A stretch of DNA of 64,000 nt from Rutidosis leptorrhynchoides (Eukaryota; Streptophyta; Magnoliopsida; Asterales; Asteraceae). Of the stretch, positions 1 to 12,149 are shown in pieces. Made by a program: the position numbers and the translations under genes. Under the pieces are notes generated by a model, which was not told the DNA's origin, ran no database searches, and was given only the letters and a program-made list of their open reading frames with translations. Location: NCBI RefSeq assembly GCF_046630445.1, contig NC_092340.1, positions 18,268,001 through 18,332,000 of the forward strand, read 5' to 3'. Within the stretch, counting starts at the first letter, position 1, and each line of letters starts with the position of its first letter.

Positions 1-894
1 TTAGGAGGTTCGATGCGCCACATGTCTTTACTAGACATGGCTCAGGCTTTACGTATATATACGCCTGAGGAGTTAGCATCTGCCGATTGTAGAGGGTTGA
101 TACTAAATGGTAGAAAGATAGACAAAAATTTTGATACGCATGGTGTATGGAGTCAAATGACTAACCATTACCGATTTAAAGGGGGAAATTACTCTTATTT
201 GGATATAGATAGAGCAGAGTTAAGAGTAATTCATAGGTTTTTAGCCAATTCGATTACACAACGAGGTAAGAATAAGGAAAAGGTAAATGAACAGGATTTG
301 TTTTACCACATGTGTATTCGAGACCCACAAAGCACTGTAAGTATACCTTATTATGTGGGTTATTATTTATCAGCTATGGTTAGGGGGATGAGACCGCATA
401 GCATAATAGAAGGTGGTATATTTATTACTTTGATTGCTGAATATCTCGGTGTGGATATAAGTCGGGGGGATTATTAGTCGAAGAACCAGAACCCCGCGAT
501 ACAATAGGTTTAAATGTATACCATGGTGTGAAGGTTTTTAAGAGGCGAAATAACGCCGCAGTACAATACCATGGTAGACATCCACAGGTTGAGAGAAACC
601 AACAGCCAGGTAATGTGGGAGGAGGAAATGAAATGACAGAAATGCAAAGGTTTATAGCTTCACAAGAGTATGAAAATGCTAGACATTGATCATTTGAAGA
701 TTGGCAAGTTCATCAAAACCAAATAATAGCTCATTGCCAACATGTAGGTAGAAACTATATTCCTACTCCATCGCCCGTATTTCCTCCCTGGTCTATAGAG
801 ATCCAACCACCGTATCCTACGTATAACCCAGCCGAAGCATTTTATAACACATATGGTTATGCATGGAACCCCTACTGGTATCAGTGTCATCCCT
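1..894 (+). pseudogene. Remains of Athila env-like (ORF1-type) gene
   Basis: The translated text matches the longer env-like frame at 54017-55465 on the minus strand, sharing stretches such as LDMAQALRIYTPEEL, HRFLANSITQRG and the tail rich in Pro, Asn and Tyr. It is the 3' portion of a gene that starts left of the window, and it is broken. Fossil retroelement sequence. Confidence 0.75.
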
Positions 895-2967
895 AGTCTA
901 CTTAGTTTTATTTATTTTATAATTTGTAATGTTAATATATTTAATACTTATGTTGGAATTGTATTAGTTTTTATAATTTACAAATTTTTATTTTTAGATT
1001 TTAATAATGTTTGAATGTGGGGTAATATACCAAACTTCAAAAATATGTATATATGTTTGCAGTTTATCTTATGTACACAACAGGGTAAAACAACGCATTT
1101 TCAAAGACTGGCATTAAGTTCAGCAAAAACAACTAATTTTGACGACAAGATGCAAAATAAATGTGATATAACAACAAGACGGAATGAACAAATGATATGC
1201 ACCATTTATCATTCAGCAAACAAACACAAATATGTTTGGAAACTTTGGTAAAATTTAATCATTTCTACGCTAATCACCCTCAATAATTTAAATTGTTACT
1301 GATTTCTTGCAAATGAGGGCATTGCAAGATCTTAAGTGCGGGAAGGGGTTAAATTCTTTCGGATTTTTAAAAATTTTTACTTTATACACTTGGTTACCAT
1401 TAAAAATATTAGTAAAGCGGTAGTTGTATTAGAATCTAGTGCTCTCTGATAATAAAGAACAGCCCTAGTCTTATATACTGACTACCCAATTCTAGTAAAA
1501 TTTTTCAAAATTTTCAATTAAATGAACTCAAAATCATGTTTATACATATTTATGAATGATAAAACTAGGTTTTAACACCGAAATTATTGTTACCTCGGAA
1601 AGGACATAAATTGAGAAACAAACTAAAATGTTAGAATTCATTTAAATTGGAATAGAGGACAATAAAAAGGAAAATAAAAGCCAAGTGTGGGAAAATTTAC
1701 CAAGTTATTTTAAACATATGTCACATATTTCTGTAACAAATAATTGAAGATACTTTTGCTTTGGACTAAACTAAACTGTTTTACCCGATGAAAGAAAAGA
1801 AGAGATGGATCTACACGATGAATAAATTCCATCGTTAAAAGGAAGTAAAGTCTTCCGAAAAAGACACGCGCTTCTTGATTTAGGTCAAGAAGTTGTCGTC
1901 CAGACCAGTTGTAGGTTGATGAAAAATCTAGAAAAGTCATCACTAAAATCAGCAGGAAATCCACGGACCTCAGCATAAAACAGGGTCGCCAAGTGGTCAG
2001 ATTAATCCTAACCATGAGAAAGATTTATCTCGTACAATGGGGGGCACCGTGCAAATTAGCTTGATGAGACTAATGAATCAGATCCCCAGAAAGGATAATC
2101 TCCTTAAAAATTAAAAATCAGCTTTTAAGACTGATATTACTCAATCCTTGAGATTGACCTTAAAGATTGAGAATTCAAACTCATGGATGATATCTAAACT
2201 CGAGCTTGAACGAGAAAATATTTTGATAAAATTACAAACTGATTTGTTTTCTGAAAACCCTATTTTCAATGCGTTCATTACCATTGAACGTAAAATCTTA
2301 GGAATTCACCTGGAATTCATTAGGTCATCTGAACCAAATCGGGTGTCAACCGTAAGAACGGTGGTTGCATAGCATGGTCAAAGACAAGACCTTGTGCCAG
2401 ACCGAAAAAATTATAAGGGTGAGCTTTACTATTGCTCCTACCAAGGATAGTAATTGCGTCCGACACGTTATAGACCATAATTAAAAGCATGTCAGGGGAC
2501 ATTGCCTTAACAGTTGCTTGTTCAACGCTTTCCTTTACAACCGGACGGTAGTTTATCGAAAGGTAATATACGGGACAAGTGAACTGGACGTGTTGATTTC
2601 CTAATACAAGGTTAGCAAGTGGGTAACACAAAACCACAAGTGTTGAGCTAAAATTTTCAAATCTGAAACCCACACAACCCATAAAAATATTTTGCAAACA
2701 CCGGTGAAGGGTTATTCCGGAAAACTTATCTAGGGTAAAAAACTAGATTTAATTTTCAAAAGATCAAATGTTTTCATAAAGATCCAATTTCCTTAATGGA
2801 TCTAAATTTTATAGTCATGTGGGACTGTAAACCATATCTCTACTACCATTGTTTATACCGCCGTATAGAAATTACTGATGTACAAAGTGTGAAGGAATAA
2901 AGAAGTGATTCTAGTATTTCAAGACTATATTGCTTGAGGACAAGCAACGCTCAAGTGTGGGAATATT
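895..2967 (+). other. Athila 3' noncoding region with polypurine tract
   Basis: AT-rich DNA between the env-like remains and the 3' LTR. It is strongly conserved with 7587-9656 (same strand) and 51790-54016 (opposite strand). It ends in the purine-rich AAGTGTGGGAATATT directly before the LTR, where plus-strand DNA priming is expected. Frames readable on the opposite strand here (101 and 125 aa) are discussed among the rejected items. Confidence 0.7.
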
Positions 2968-4971
2968 TGATAATGCTAAAAACGAACATATATTTCATAG
3001 CATTATTCCTCAAGAAAGACAAGCTTTTAGTTGCAATTGTTCTATTTAAAAGTGATATTCGTTTAAATAATAAAAGGTGAAGACAAAAGACAGATTCGAC
3101 GAATTGAAGACGCAAAGGTCCAAAAAGCTCAAAAGTATAAAATACAATCAAAGTGGTTCCAATTATTGATAAGAAACGTCTCGAAATTACAAGAATACAA
3201 GATTCAAAACGCAAAGTACAATATATTAAATTGTATGCAAGGACGTTCGAAAATCCGGAACCGGGACATGAGTAAACTCTCAACGCTCGACGCAACGGAC
3301 TAAAAATTACAAGTTAACTATGTATATAAATATAATATAATATATAATTAATTCTTAAAATTAATATATATATTATAATATATTTATAAATCGTCGGCAA
3401 ACAAAGAGCTAAAGCTGGGTGAGCTGTAATTTCAAACTCCGCGAGTTGCGGAGTTTGAAGGCAAAAAATTACGCGACTCGCGGAGTTTACCTGGACTCAA
3501 ATTCCTATAAAAGCCAACGCAGTTCGACGAAAAATATATCCTAAAAAATCTCTCTTTCTCTATATGTATACATAAATATTTATATTTATATTTTAATTTT
3601 AATTTTAATTTTAATTTTAATCCTAATAATAAGGGTATGTTAGCGAATGTTGTAAGGGTGTAAGTCAAAATTCTGTCCGTGTAACGCTATGCTATTTTTA
3701 ATCATTGTAAGTTATGTTCAACCTTTTTACATTAATGTCTCGTAGCTAAGTTATTATTATGCTTATTTAAAACGAAGTAATCATGATGTTGGGCTAATTA
3801 CTAAAATTGGGTAATTGGGCTTTGTACCATAATTGGGGTTTGGACAAAAGAATGACACTTGTGGAAATTAGACTATGGGCTATTAATGGGCTTTATATTT
3901 GTTTAACTAAATGCTAGTTTGTTAATTTTAATATAAAGATTTACAATTGGACGTCCCTATAAATAACCATATACACTCATTCGGACACGATGGGCGGGAT
4001 ATTTATATGTACGAATAATCGTTCATTTAACCGGACACGGGAATGGATTAATAGCCACTAGAATTATTAAAACAGGGGTGAAATTATGTACAAGGACACT
4101 TGCCATAATTGATAACAAAATATTAAAACCTTGGGTTACACTCAGTCGACATCCTGGTGTAATTATTAAACAAAGTATTAAAATCTTGTTACAGTTTAAT
4201 TCCCCAATTAGTTGGAATATTTAACTTCGGGTATAAGAATAATTTGACGAGGACACTCGCACTTTATATTTATGACTGATGGACTGTTATGGACAAAAAC
4301 CAGACGGACATATTAAATAATCTAGGACAAAGGACAATTAACCCATGGGCATAAAACTAAAATCAACACGTCAAGCATCATGATTACGGAAGTTTAAATA
4401 AGCATAATTCTTTTATTTCATATTTAATTTCCTTTATTTTATATTTAATTGCACTTCTAATTATCGCACTTTTATTTATTGTTATTGTATTTAATTGCAC
4501 TTTTAATTATCGTACTTTTTAATTATCGCAAGTTTATTTTATCGCACTTTTATTTATCGCAATTTCATTATCGTTATTTACTTTACGCTTTAAATTAAGT
4601 CTTTTATTTATTTAATATTTTACATTTTGTTTTAACTGCAACTAAAGTTTTTAAAATCGACAAACCGGTCATTAAACGGTAAAAACCCCCCTTTATAATA
4701 ATAATATTACTTATATATATATATTTGTATTTTTATAAAATAAAACTAATATAGCGTTAAGCTTTGATTAAAAGATTTTCCCTGTGGAACGAACCGGACT
4801 TACTAAAAACTACACTACTGTACGATTAGGTACACTGCCTATAAGTGTTGTAGCAAGGTTTAAGTATATCCATTCAATAAATAAATAAATATCTTGTGTA
4901 AAATTGTATCGTATTTAATAGTATTTCCTAGTAAAATTTAAGCTATTTTATATACACCTCGCATAACATCA
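2968..4971 (+). repeat. 3' LTR of the left Athila-type element (2.0 kb)
   Basis: Starts TGATAATGCTAAAAACG directly after the polypurine-like tract and ends CATAACATCA, giving the imperfect terminal inverted repeat TGAT...ATCA. Two related LTRs lie at 5887-7586 and 10171-12149 and one at 49802-51789, all in the opposite orientation. A promoter-like block with a word pair and a TATA box lies at 3440-3513. Confidence 0.85.
3440..3513 (+). promoter_or_regulatory. LTR promoter: 32-bp-spaced word pair and TATA box
   Basis: Word 1 CGCGAGTTGCGGAGTTT (3440-3456) and word 2 CGCGACTCGCGGAGTTT (3472-3488) match at 15 of 17 positions and start 32 bp apart. AAACTCCGCGAG at 3434 is also inverted against CTCGCGGAGTTT in word 2. 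A TATA box, CTATAAAAG, follows at 3505-3513. A promoter role is inferred from the TATA box and from the U3 position in the LTR. Confidence 0.65.
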
Positions 4972-5283
4972 ATCCAGAATTTGAGAGAGTATATGATCAT
5001 GACGAGATATTCTGGAGATGAGAGAGAAAATGGTATTACGAACAGGTTCGCCGGTAAGTGCTTCAGGTTCTTCGCCAAGAGGGCAATGTGGTGGATGGAA
5101 GGGATCGCCTTCTTCTTGTCTCTAATAATTAAGTAGGCTACGAACCCATCCCCAATTCATCCAGAATAGATGATGACTAATTGGTTGATCCATTCTGGTT
5201 ACACTTTCTTCAGAGTTCAAGTGAATATCCATATCAGAATAGCTGTCGAAATTTAAGGAATTTGAATTGGATACGGGATCCAT
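4972..5283 (-). pseudogene. 5' accessory frame of the minus-strand Ty3 element (remains)
   Basis: Minus-strand reading from ATG at 5283 gives MDPVSNSNSLNFDSYSDMDI and later PHCPLGEEPEALTGEP. I recall similar frames near the 5' end of Asteraceae Ty3 elements, upstream of or fused to gag. It is broken and cut off by the Athila LTR at 4971. Function unknown. Confidence 0.5.
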
Positions 5284-5654
5284 CTTGTATAATTAGATAG
5301 ATGATTTTTGATATGAAATAGATTATAGAATTTAGATTGGTACTCTTCAATACATAATTTACATATGTATATATAATACCAAAATTCCGTAAATTACGGA
5401 GAAATTTTCGGAAGATAGCAGTCAAAGTTTATAGTAACAGATACGCTAAGATATGAATTTTGTCTATACACTATTCATACAATCAATGCAGTAAAACGTG
5501 TCTAGACTTAAGAATGATAAGCATGTAATTTCCGACAAGAAATCATAAGCAAAACTTTTAACATGCAGACACGGTCGAAGTCCAGACTTACTAATGCATC
5601 TTAACAACTATCAGTTAGACACACTCATGCAAGACCTGGTTCGCTAGGACCAAC

Positions 5655-5666
5655 GCTCTGATACCA
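5655..5666 (-). other. Primer binding site, initiator Met tRNA
   Basis: Minus-strand TGGTATCAGAGC is complementary to the 3' end of plant initiator Met tRNA. It lies two bases inside the LTR end at 5669, as expected for a 5' LTR read on the minus strand. Confidence 0.8.
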
Positions 5667-5886
5667 ACTGTGACGATCGCTCCAAATTCATATGGACGAA
5701 CACGTCATTCATTGATTTTATTGCGAGGTATTTGACCTCTATATGATACGTTTTGTAAACATTGCATTCTTTTGAAAAGGCACACCATAAATGAATATTT
5801 AAATCAAAGGTTTTTGACATCTGATGATTTCTACATATAGACAATCACCATAAATAATAGTTTACAACAGTACTTTCGTTGACAAT

Positions 5887-7586
5887 TGATGTGCAGCGGG
5901 GTGTATATAAAATAGTTTATATTTTACTAGGAAAAACTATTAAATACGATACAATTTTACACAAGATATTTATTTATTTATAGAATGGATATACTTAAAC
6001 CTTGCTACAACACTTATAGGCAGTGTACCTAATCGTACAGTAGTGTAGTTTTTAGTAAGTCCGGTTCGTTCCACAGGGAAATCTTTAAACAAAGCTCAAC
6101 GCTATATTAGTTTACTTTTATAAAAATACAAATATATATATATGTAATATTATTATTATAAAGGGGGGTTTTTACCGTTTAATGACCGGTTTGTCGATTT
6201 TAAAACTTTAGTCGCAGTTAAAACCTAATGTAAAATATAAAATAAATACAAGACTTAAATTAAAGCGTAAAGTAAATAACGATAATGAAAATGCGAATAA
6301 TAAAAATGCGATAAAATAAAATTGCGATAATTAAAAAGTACAATAATTAAAAGTGCGATTAAATAACAATAAATAAAAGTGCGATAATTAGAAGTGCAAT
6401 TAAATATAAAATAAAGGAAATTAAATATGAAATAAAAGAATTATGCTTATTTAAACTTCCGTAATCATGATGTTTGACGTGTTGATTTTAGTTTTATGCC
6501 CATGGGTTAATTGTCCTTTGTCCTGGATTATTTAATATGTCCGTCTGGTTTTTGTCCATAACAGTCCATCAGTCATAAATATAAAGTGCGAGTGTCCTCA
6601 TCAAATTATTCTTATACCCGAAGTTAAATATTCCAACTAATTGGGGATTCGAATTGTAACAAGGTTTTAATACTTTGTTTAATGAATACACCAGGTTATC
6701 GACTGCGTGTAAACCAAGGTTTTACTACTTTGTTAACAATTACACCAATTACCCTTGAATGTAATTTCACCCCTGTTTTAATTATTCTAGTGGCTATTAA
6801 TCCATTCCCGTGTCCGGTTAAATGAACGATTATTCGTACATATAAATACCCCGCCCATCGTGTCCGATTGAGTGTATATGGTAAATTATAGGGACGCCCA
6901 ATTGTAAATCTTTATATTAACATTAACAAACTATCATTTAGTTAAACAAATATAAAGCCCATTAATAGCCCATAGTCTAATTTCCACAAGTGTCGTTCTT
7001 TTGTCCAAACCCCAATTATGGTACAAAGCCCAATTACCCAATTTTAGTAATTAGCCCAACATCATGATTACTTCGTTTTAAATAAGCATAATAATAACTT
7101 AGCTACGAGACATTAATGTAAAAAGGTTGAACATAACTTACAATGATTAAAAATAGCGTAGCGTTACACGGACAGAATTTCGACTTACACCCTTACAACA
7201 TTCGCTAACATAACCTTATTATTAGAATTAAAATTAAAATTAAAATATAAATTATATATATATATATATTGTATAGATAGAGAGATAGATATTGTGGTGT
7301 TAAAACTCGCAGAAAACTTGCTTTATATAGGACCTGACCAACATTTTTACTCCATGCGACTCGCATGGATTTTGTGCCTCTGGCCATGCGAGTCGCATGG
7401 CCACCCTGGATCCAGCCAAATTGGTTTGTTTTCTTCTTGCCGACGTAATATAATAATAATATATAATATAATATATAATTATATATAATTATATATATAT
7501 TATATTATATTCTTGTGCATAGTAGACTAGATATTTTTGGTCCGTTGCGTCGGGCGTTTCTTCTTGGCTCAGGTCCCGGTTCCGGA
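5887..7586 (-). repeat. Left LTR of the rearranged Athila element
   Basis: Nearly identical to the corresponding part of 10171-12149, same orientation. It carries a word pair and TATA (7321-7400). It passes directly into the opposite-strand internal block. Confidence 0.85.
7321..7400 (-). promoter_or_regulatory. LTR promoter: CCATGCGACTCGCATGG pair and TATA box
   Basis: Words CCATGCGACTCGCATGG (7352-7368) and CCATGCGAGTCGCATGG (7384-7400) are palindromic or nearly so and start 32 bp apart. On the minus strand a TATA box CTATATAAAG (7321-7330) lies 21 bp past the nearer word. Confidence 0.65.
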
Positions 7587-9656
7587 TCAGTAGAGATAAG
7601 TTGGTAATTTATATTTTTATTATTTTAAACACTTAACATTTTATTACGTTTATGTAATGTTTGATATTCTTATTATTATTGTGTACTAATATTTTTCTTA
7701 TAGTTTGAAAGTGGGATGCCAAAGTTCCATTTCAAATTACATGTATGATTATATTTGTATTGTATGTATTCTATTTTATGCACAAAACAGGGTAAAACAA
7801 CGCGTTTTCAAAGACTGGCATTAAGTTCAGCAAAAGCAAGTAATTTTTGACGACAAGATGCAAAATATATGTGAAATAACAACAAGACGGAATGAACAAA
7901 TGATGAGCACCATTTATCATTCAGCAAACAAAAGCCAATATATTTGGAAACTTTGGTAAAAATTTAATCATTTTCACACAAATCACCCTCAATAATTTAA
8001 ATTGTTACTGATTTCTTGCAAATGAGGGCATTGCAAGATCTTAAGTGTGGGAAGGGGTTAAATTCTTTCGGATTTTAAATTTTTTTACTTTATACACTTG
8101 GTTACCATTAAAAATACTAGTAAAGCAGTAGTTGTATTAGAATCTAGTGCTCTCTGATAAAAAAGAACAGCCCTAGTCTTATATACTGACTACCCAATTC
8201 TAGTAAAATTTTTCAAAATTTTCAATTAAATGAATTCAAAATCATGTTTATACATATTTATGAACGATAAAACTAGGTTTTAACACCGAAATTATTGTTA
8301 CCTCGGAAAGGACATAAATTGAGAAACAAACTAAAATGTTAAAATTCATTTAAAATAGAATAGAGGACGATAAAAAGGAAAATAAAAGCCAAGTGTGGGA
8401 AAATTTACCAAGTTATTTTAAACATATGTCACATATATCTGTAATAAATAACTGAAAATACTTTTGCTTTGGACTAAACTAAACTGTTTTACCCGATAAA
8501 AGAAAAGAAGAGATGGATCTACACGATGAATCAATTCCATCATTAAAAGGAAGTAAAGTCTTCCGAAAAAGACACGCGCTTCTTGATTTAGGTCATGAAG
8601 TTGTCGTCCAGACCAGCTGTAGGTTGACGAAAAATCTAGAAAAGTCATCACTAAAATCAGCAGGAAATCCACGGACCTCAGCATTAAACAGGGTCGCCAA
8701 GTGGTCAGATTTATCCTAACCATGAGAAGGATTTATCTCGTATAATGGGGGGGGCACCGTGCAAATTAGCTTGATAAGACTAATGAATCAGATCCCCAGA
8801 AAGGATAATCTCCTTTAAAGATCAAAAATCAGCTTTTAAGCCTGATATTACTCAATCCTTGAGATTGACCTTAAAGATTGAGAATTCAAACTCATGGAAT
8901 TCGATGATATCTAAACTCGAGCTTGAACGAGAAAATATTTTGATAAAAATTACAAACCGATTTGTTTTCTGAAAACCCATTTTCAATGCGTTCATTACCA
9001 TTGAACGTAAAATCCTAGGAATTCACCTGGAATTCATTAGGTCACCTGAACCAAATCGGGTGTCAACCGTAAGAACGGTGGTTGCATAGCATGGTCGAAG
9101 ACAGGACCTTGTGCCAGACCGAAAAATTATAGGATGATCTTTACTATTGCTCCTACCAAGGATAGTTCTAGCATCCGACACGTTAAAAAAGACCATAATC
9201 ATCTGCATGTCACTGGACATTGCCTTAACAGTTTCTTGTTCATCGCTTTCCTTTACAACCGGACGGTAGTTTACCGAAAGGTAATATACGGAACAAGTAA
9301 ACTGGATGTGTGCTTTCCGATACAGGGATAGTAGTGGATTACACGAGCCTAAAAGTTTTAGCCAAAATATTGATCCACAAATATATTTTGCAACACCGAT
9401 GATGGATCAAATCAGAAAACTTATCTAGGGTAAAAACTAGATTTCAAAAGATCAAATGTTTTCATAAAGATCCAATTTCCTTAATGGATCTAAATTTTTA
9501 TAGTCATGTGGGACTGTAAACCATATCGTTACTACCATTGTTTATACCGCCGTATAGAAATCACTGATGTACAAAGTATGAAGAATAAAGAAGTGATTCT
9601 AGTATTTCAAGACAATATTGCTTGAGGACAAGCAACGCTCAAGTGTGGGAATATTT
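7587..9656 (+). other. Internal 3' noncoding block, inverted relative to its LTRs
   Basis: Matches 895-2967 in the same orientation, from the stretch with ACAGGGTAAAACAACGC to the polypurine-like tract AAGTGTGGGAATATT. It therefore points opposite to the two outer LTRs. No coding sequence of the element is recognisable. Confidence 0.8.
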
Positions 9657-10170
9657 GATAATGCTAAAAACGAACATATATTTCATAGCATTATTCCTCA
9701 AGAAAGACAAGCTTTTAGTTGCAATTGTTCTATTTACAAGCGATATTCGTTTATATTTTAAAAAAGAGAAGATAAAAGGCAGATTCGACAAATTGAAGAC
9801 AAAAAGGTCCAAAGAGCTAAAAAGTACAAGATACAATTAAAAAGGTTCAAAATATTGATGAGGAACGTCTCAAAATGACAAGAGTACAAGTTACAAGACG
9901 CAAAGTACACGATATAAAATTGTACGAAAGGACGTTCGAAAATCCGGAACCGGGACCTGAGCCAAGAAGAAACGCCCGACGCAACGGACCAAAAATATCT
10001 AGTCTACTATGCACAAGAATATAATATAATATATATATAATTATATATAATTATATATTATATTATATATTATTATTATATTACGTCGGCAAGAAGAAAA
10101 CAAACCAATTTGGCTGGATCCAGGGTGGCCATGCGACTCGCATGGCCAGAGGCACAAAATCCATGCGAGT
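9657..10170 (+). repeat. LTR segment in plus orientation inside the rearranged element
   Basis: Begins TGATAATGCTAAAAACG like the full LTRs and is the reverse complement of about 11636-12149. The join to the minus-strand LTR lies within the second word of the promoter word pair (10154-10170). With 11636-12149 it forms a hairpin-capable inverted repeat of about 510 bp. Confidence 0.8.
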
Positions 10171-12149
10171 CAGCGGGGTGTATATAAAATAGTTTATATT
10201 TTACTAGGAAAAACTATTAAATACGATACAATTTTACACAAGATATTTATTTATTTATAGAATGGATATACTTAAACCTTGCTACAACACTTATAGGCAG
10301 TGTACCTAATCGTACAGTAGTGTAGTTTTTAGTAAGTCCGGTTCGTTCCACAGGGAAATCTTTAAACAAAGCTCAACGCTATATTAGTTTACTTTTATAA
10401 AAATACAAATATATATATATGTAATATTATTATTATAAAGGGGGGGTTTTTACCGTTTAATGACCGGTTTGTCGATTTTAAAACTTTAGTCGCAGTTAAA
10501 ACCTAATGTAAAATATAAAATAAATACAAGACTTAAATTAAAGCGTAAAGTAAATAACGATAATGAAAATGCGAATAATAAAAATGCGATAAAATAAAAT
10601 TGCGATAATTAAAAAGTACAATAATTAAAAGTGCGATTAAATAACAATAAATAAAAGTGCGATAATTAGAAGTGCAATTAAATATAAAATAAAGGAAATT
10701 AAATATGAAATAAAAGAATTATGCTTATTTAAACTTCCGTAATCATGATGTTTGACGTGTTGATTTTAGTTTTATGCCCATGGGTTAATTGTCCTTTGTC
10801 CTGGATTATTTAATATGTCCGTCTGGTTTTTGTCCATAACAGTCCATCAGTCATAAATATAAAGTGCGAGTGTCCTCATCAAATTATTCTTATACCCGAA
10901 GTTAAATATTCCAACTAATTGGGGATTCGAATTGTAACAAGGTTTTAATACTTTGTTTAATGAATACACCAGGTTATCGACTGCGTGTAAACCAAGGTTT
11001 TACTACTTTGTTAACAATTACACCAATTACCCTTGAATGTAATTTCACCCCTGTTTTAATTATTCTAGTGGCTATTAATCCATTCCCGTGTCCGGTTAAA
11101 TGAACGATTATTCGTACATATAAATACCCCGCCCATCGTGTCCGATTGAGTGTATATGGTAAATTATAGGGACGCCCAATTGTAAATCTTTATATTAACA
11201 TTAACAAACTATCATTTAGTTAAACAAATATAAAGCCCATTAATAGCCCATAGTCTAATTTCCACAAGTGTCGTTCTTTTGTCCAAACCCCAATTATGGT
11301 ACAAAGCCCAATTACCCAATTTTAGTAATTAGCCCAACATCATGATTACTTCGTTTTAAATAAGCATAATAATAACTTAGCTACGAGACATTAATGTAAA
11401 AAGGTTGAACATAACTTACAATGATTAAAAATAGCGTAGCATTACACGGACAGAATTTCGACTTACACCCTTACAACATTCGCTAACATAACCTTATTAT
11501 TAGAATTAAAATTAAAATTAAAATATAAATTATATATATATATATCGTATAGATAGAGAGATAGATATTGTGGTGTTAAAACTCGCAGAAAACTTGCTTT
11601 ATATAGGACCTGACCAACATTTTTACTCCATGCGACTCGCATGGATTTTGTGCCTCTGGCCATGCGAGTCGCATGGCCACCCTGGATCCAGCCAAATTGG
11701 TTTGTTTTCTTCTTGCCGACGTAATATAATAATAATATATAATATAATATATAATTATATATAATTATATATATATTATATTATATTCTTGTGCATAGTA
11801 GACTAGATATTTTTGGTCCGTTGCGTCGGGCGTTTCTTTTTGGCTCAGGTCCCGGTTCCGGATTTTCGAACGTCCTTTCGTACAATTTTATATCGTGTAC
11901 TTTGCGTCTTGTAACTTGTACTCTTGTCATTTTGAGACGTTCCTCATCAATATTTTGAACCTTTTTAATTGTATCTTGTACTTTTTAGCTCTTTGGACCT
12001 TTTTGTCTTCAATTTGTCGAATCTGCCTTTTATCTTCTCTTTTTTAAAATATAAACGAATATCGCTTGTAAATAGAACAATTGCAACTAAAAGCTTGTCT
12101 TTCTTGAGGAATAATGCTATGAAATATATGTTCGTTTTTAGCATTATCA
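10171..12149 (-). repeat. Right LTR of the rearranged Athila element
   Basis: Minus-strand LTR that starts TGATAATGC at 12149, directly next to target copy ACAAT (12150-12154). It differs from 5894-7586 by only a few substitutions and small length changes, such as in a G run near 10440 and a TA run near 11535. Confidence 0.85.
11597..11676 (-). promoter_or_regulatory. LTR promoter copy: word pair and TATA box
   Basis: The same block as at 7321-7400: words at 11628-11644 and 11660-11676, 32 bp apart, and TATA box CTATATAAAG at 11597-11606 on the minus strand. Confidence 0.65.

Larger units (their letters stand above)
1..4971 (+). mobile_element. Athila-type Ty3/gypsy element, 3' part (continues left of window)
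   Basis: From left to right the element has env-like coding remains (1-894), about 2.1 kb of 3' noncoding sequence, a polypurine-like tract (AAGTGTGGGAATATT, 2953-2967) and a 3' LTR (2968-4971). The same arrangement is present on the opposite strand at 49802-55465, which fixes order and family. The element is broken in its coding part. It lies inside the 5' coding region of a minus-strand Ty3 element, with bases ATCCA directly after the LTR as the expected target copy. The 5' portion is outside the window. Confidence 0.85.
5887..12149 (-). mobile_element. Rearranged non-autonomous Athila-type element with ACAAT target duplication
   Basis: Outer ends are TGATGTGC at 5887 and GCATTATCA at 12149, flanked by ACAAT at 5882-5886 and 12150-12154. 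Two same-direction minus-strand LTRs (5887-7586 and 10171-12149) enclose an internal block that runs the other way: 3' noncoding DNA (7587-9656) followed by the start of an LTR (9657-10170). No gag or pol is present. Over about 1.7 kb the two outer LTRs differ by only a few changes by eye, so the insertion is young. It is broken by rearrangement. A 228-bp inverted repeat (7359-7586 and 9943-10170) flanks the inverted block. Confidence 0.85.

Noticed and set aside
1710-2015. A 101-aa frame antisense to the Athila element, open in all three copies (also 8418-8723 and 52862-53167), suggesting an antisense gene
   Set aside because: Between the first two copies I count about a dozen base differences, roughly eight of which change a residue. 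That is close to the ratio expected without selection. At this low divergence a frame can stay open by chance in three copies.
2951-3295. A 114-aa antisense frame across the LTR start, also at 51462-51806
   Set aside because: It spans the LTR boundary and the polypurine tract and lies in highly similar repeat DNA. No codon-level sign of selection.
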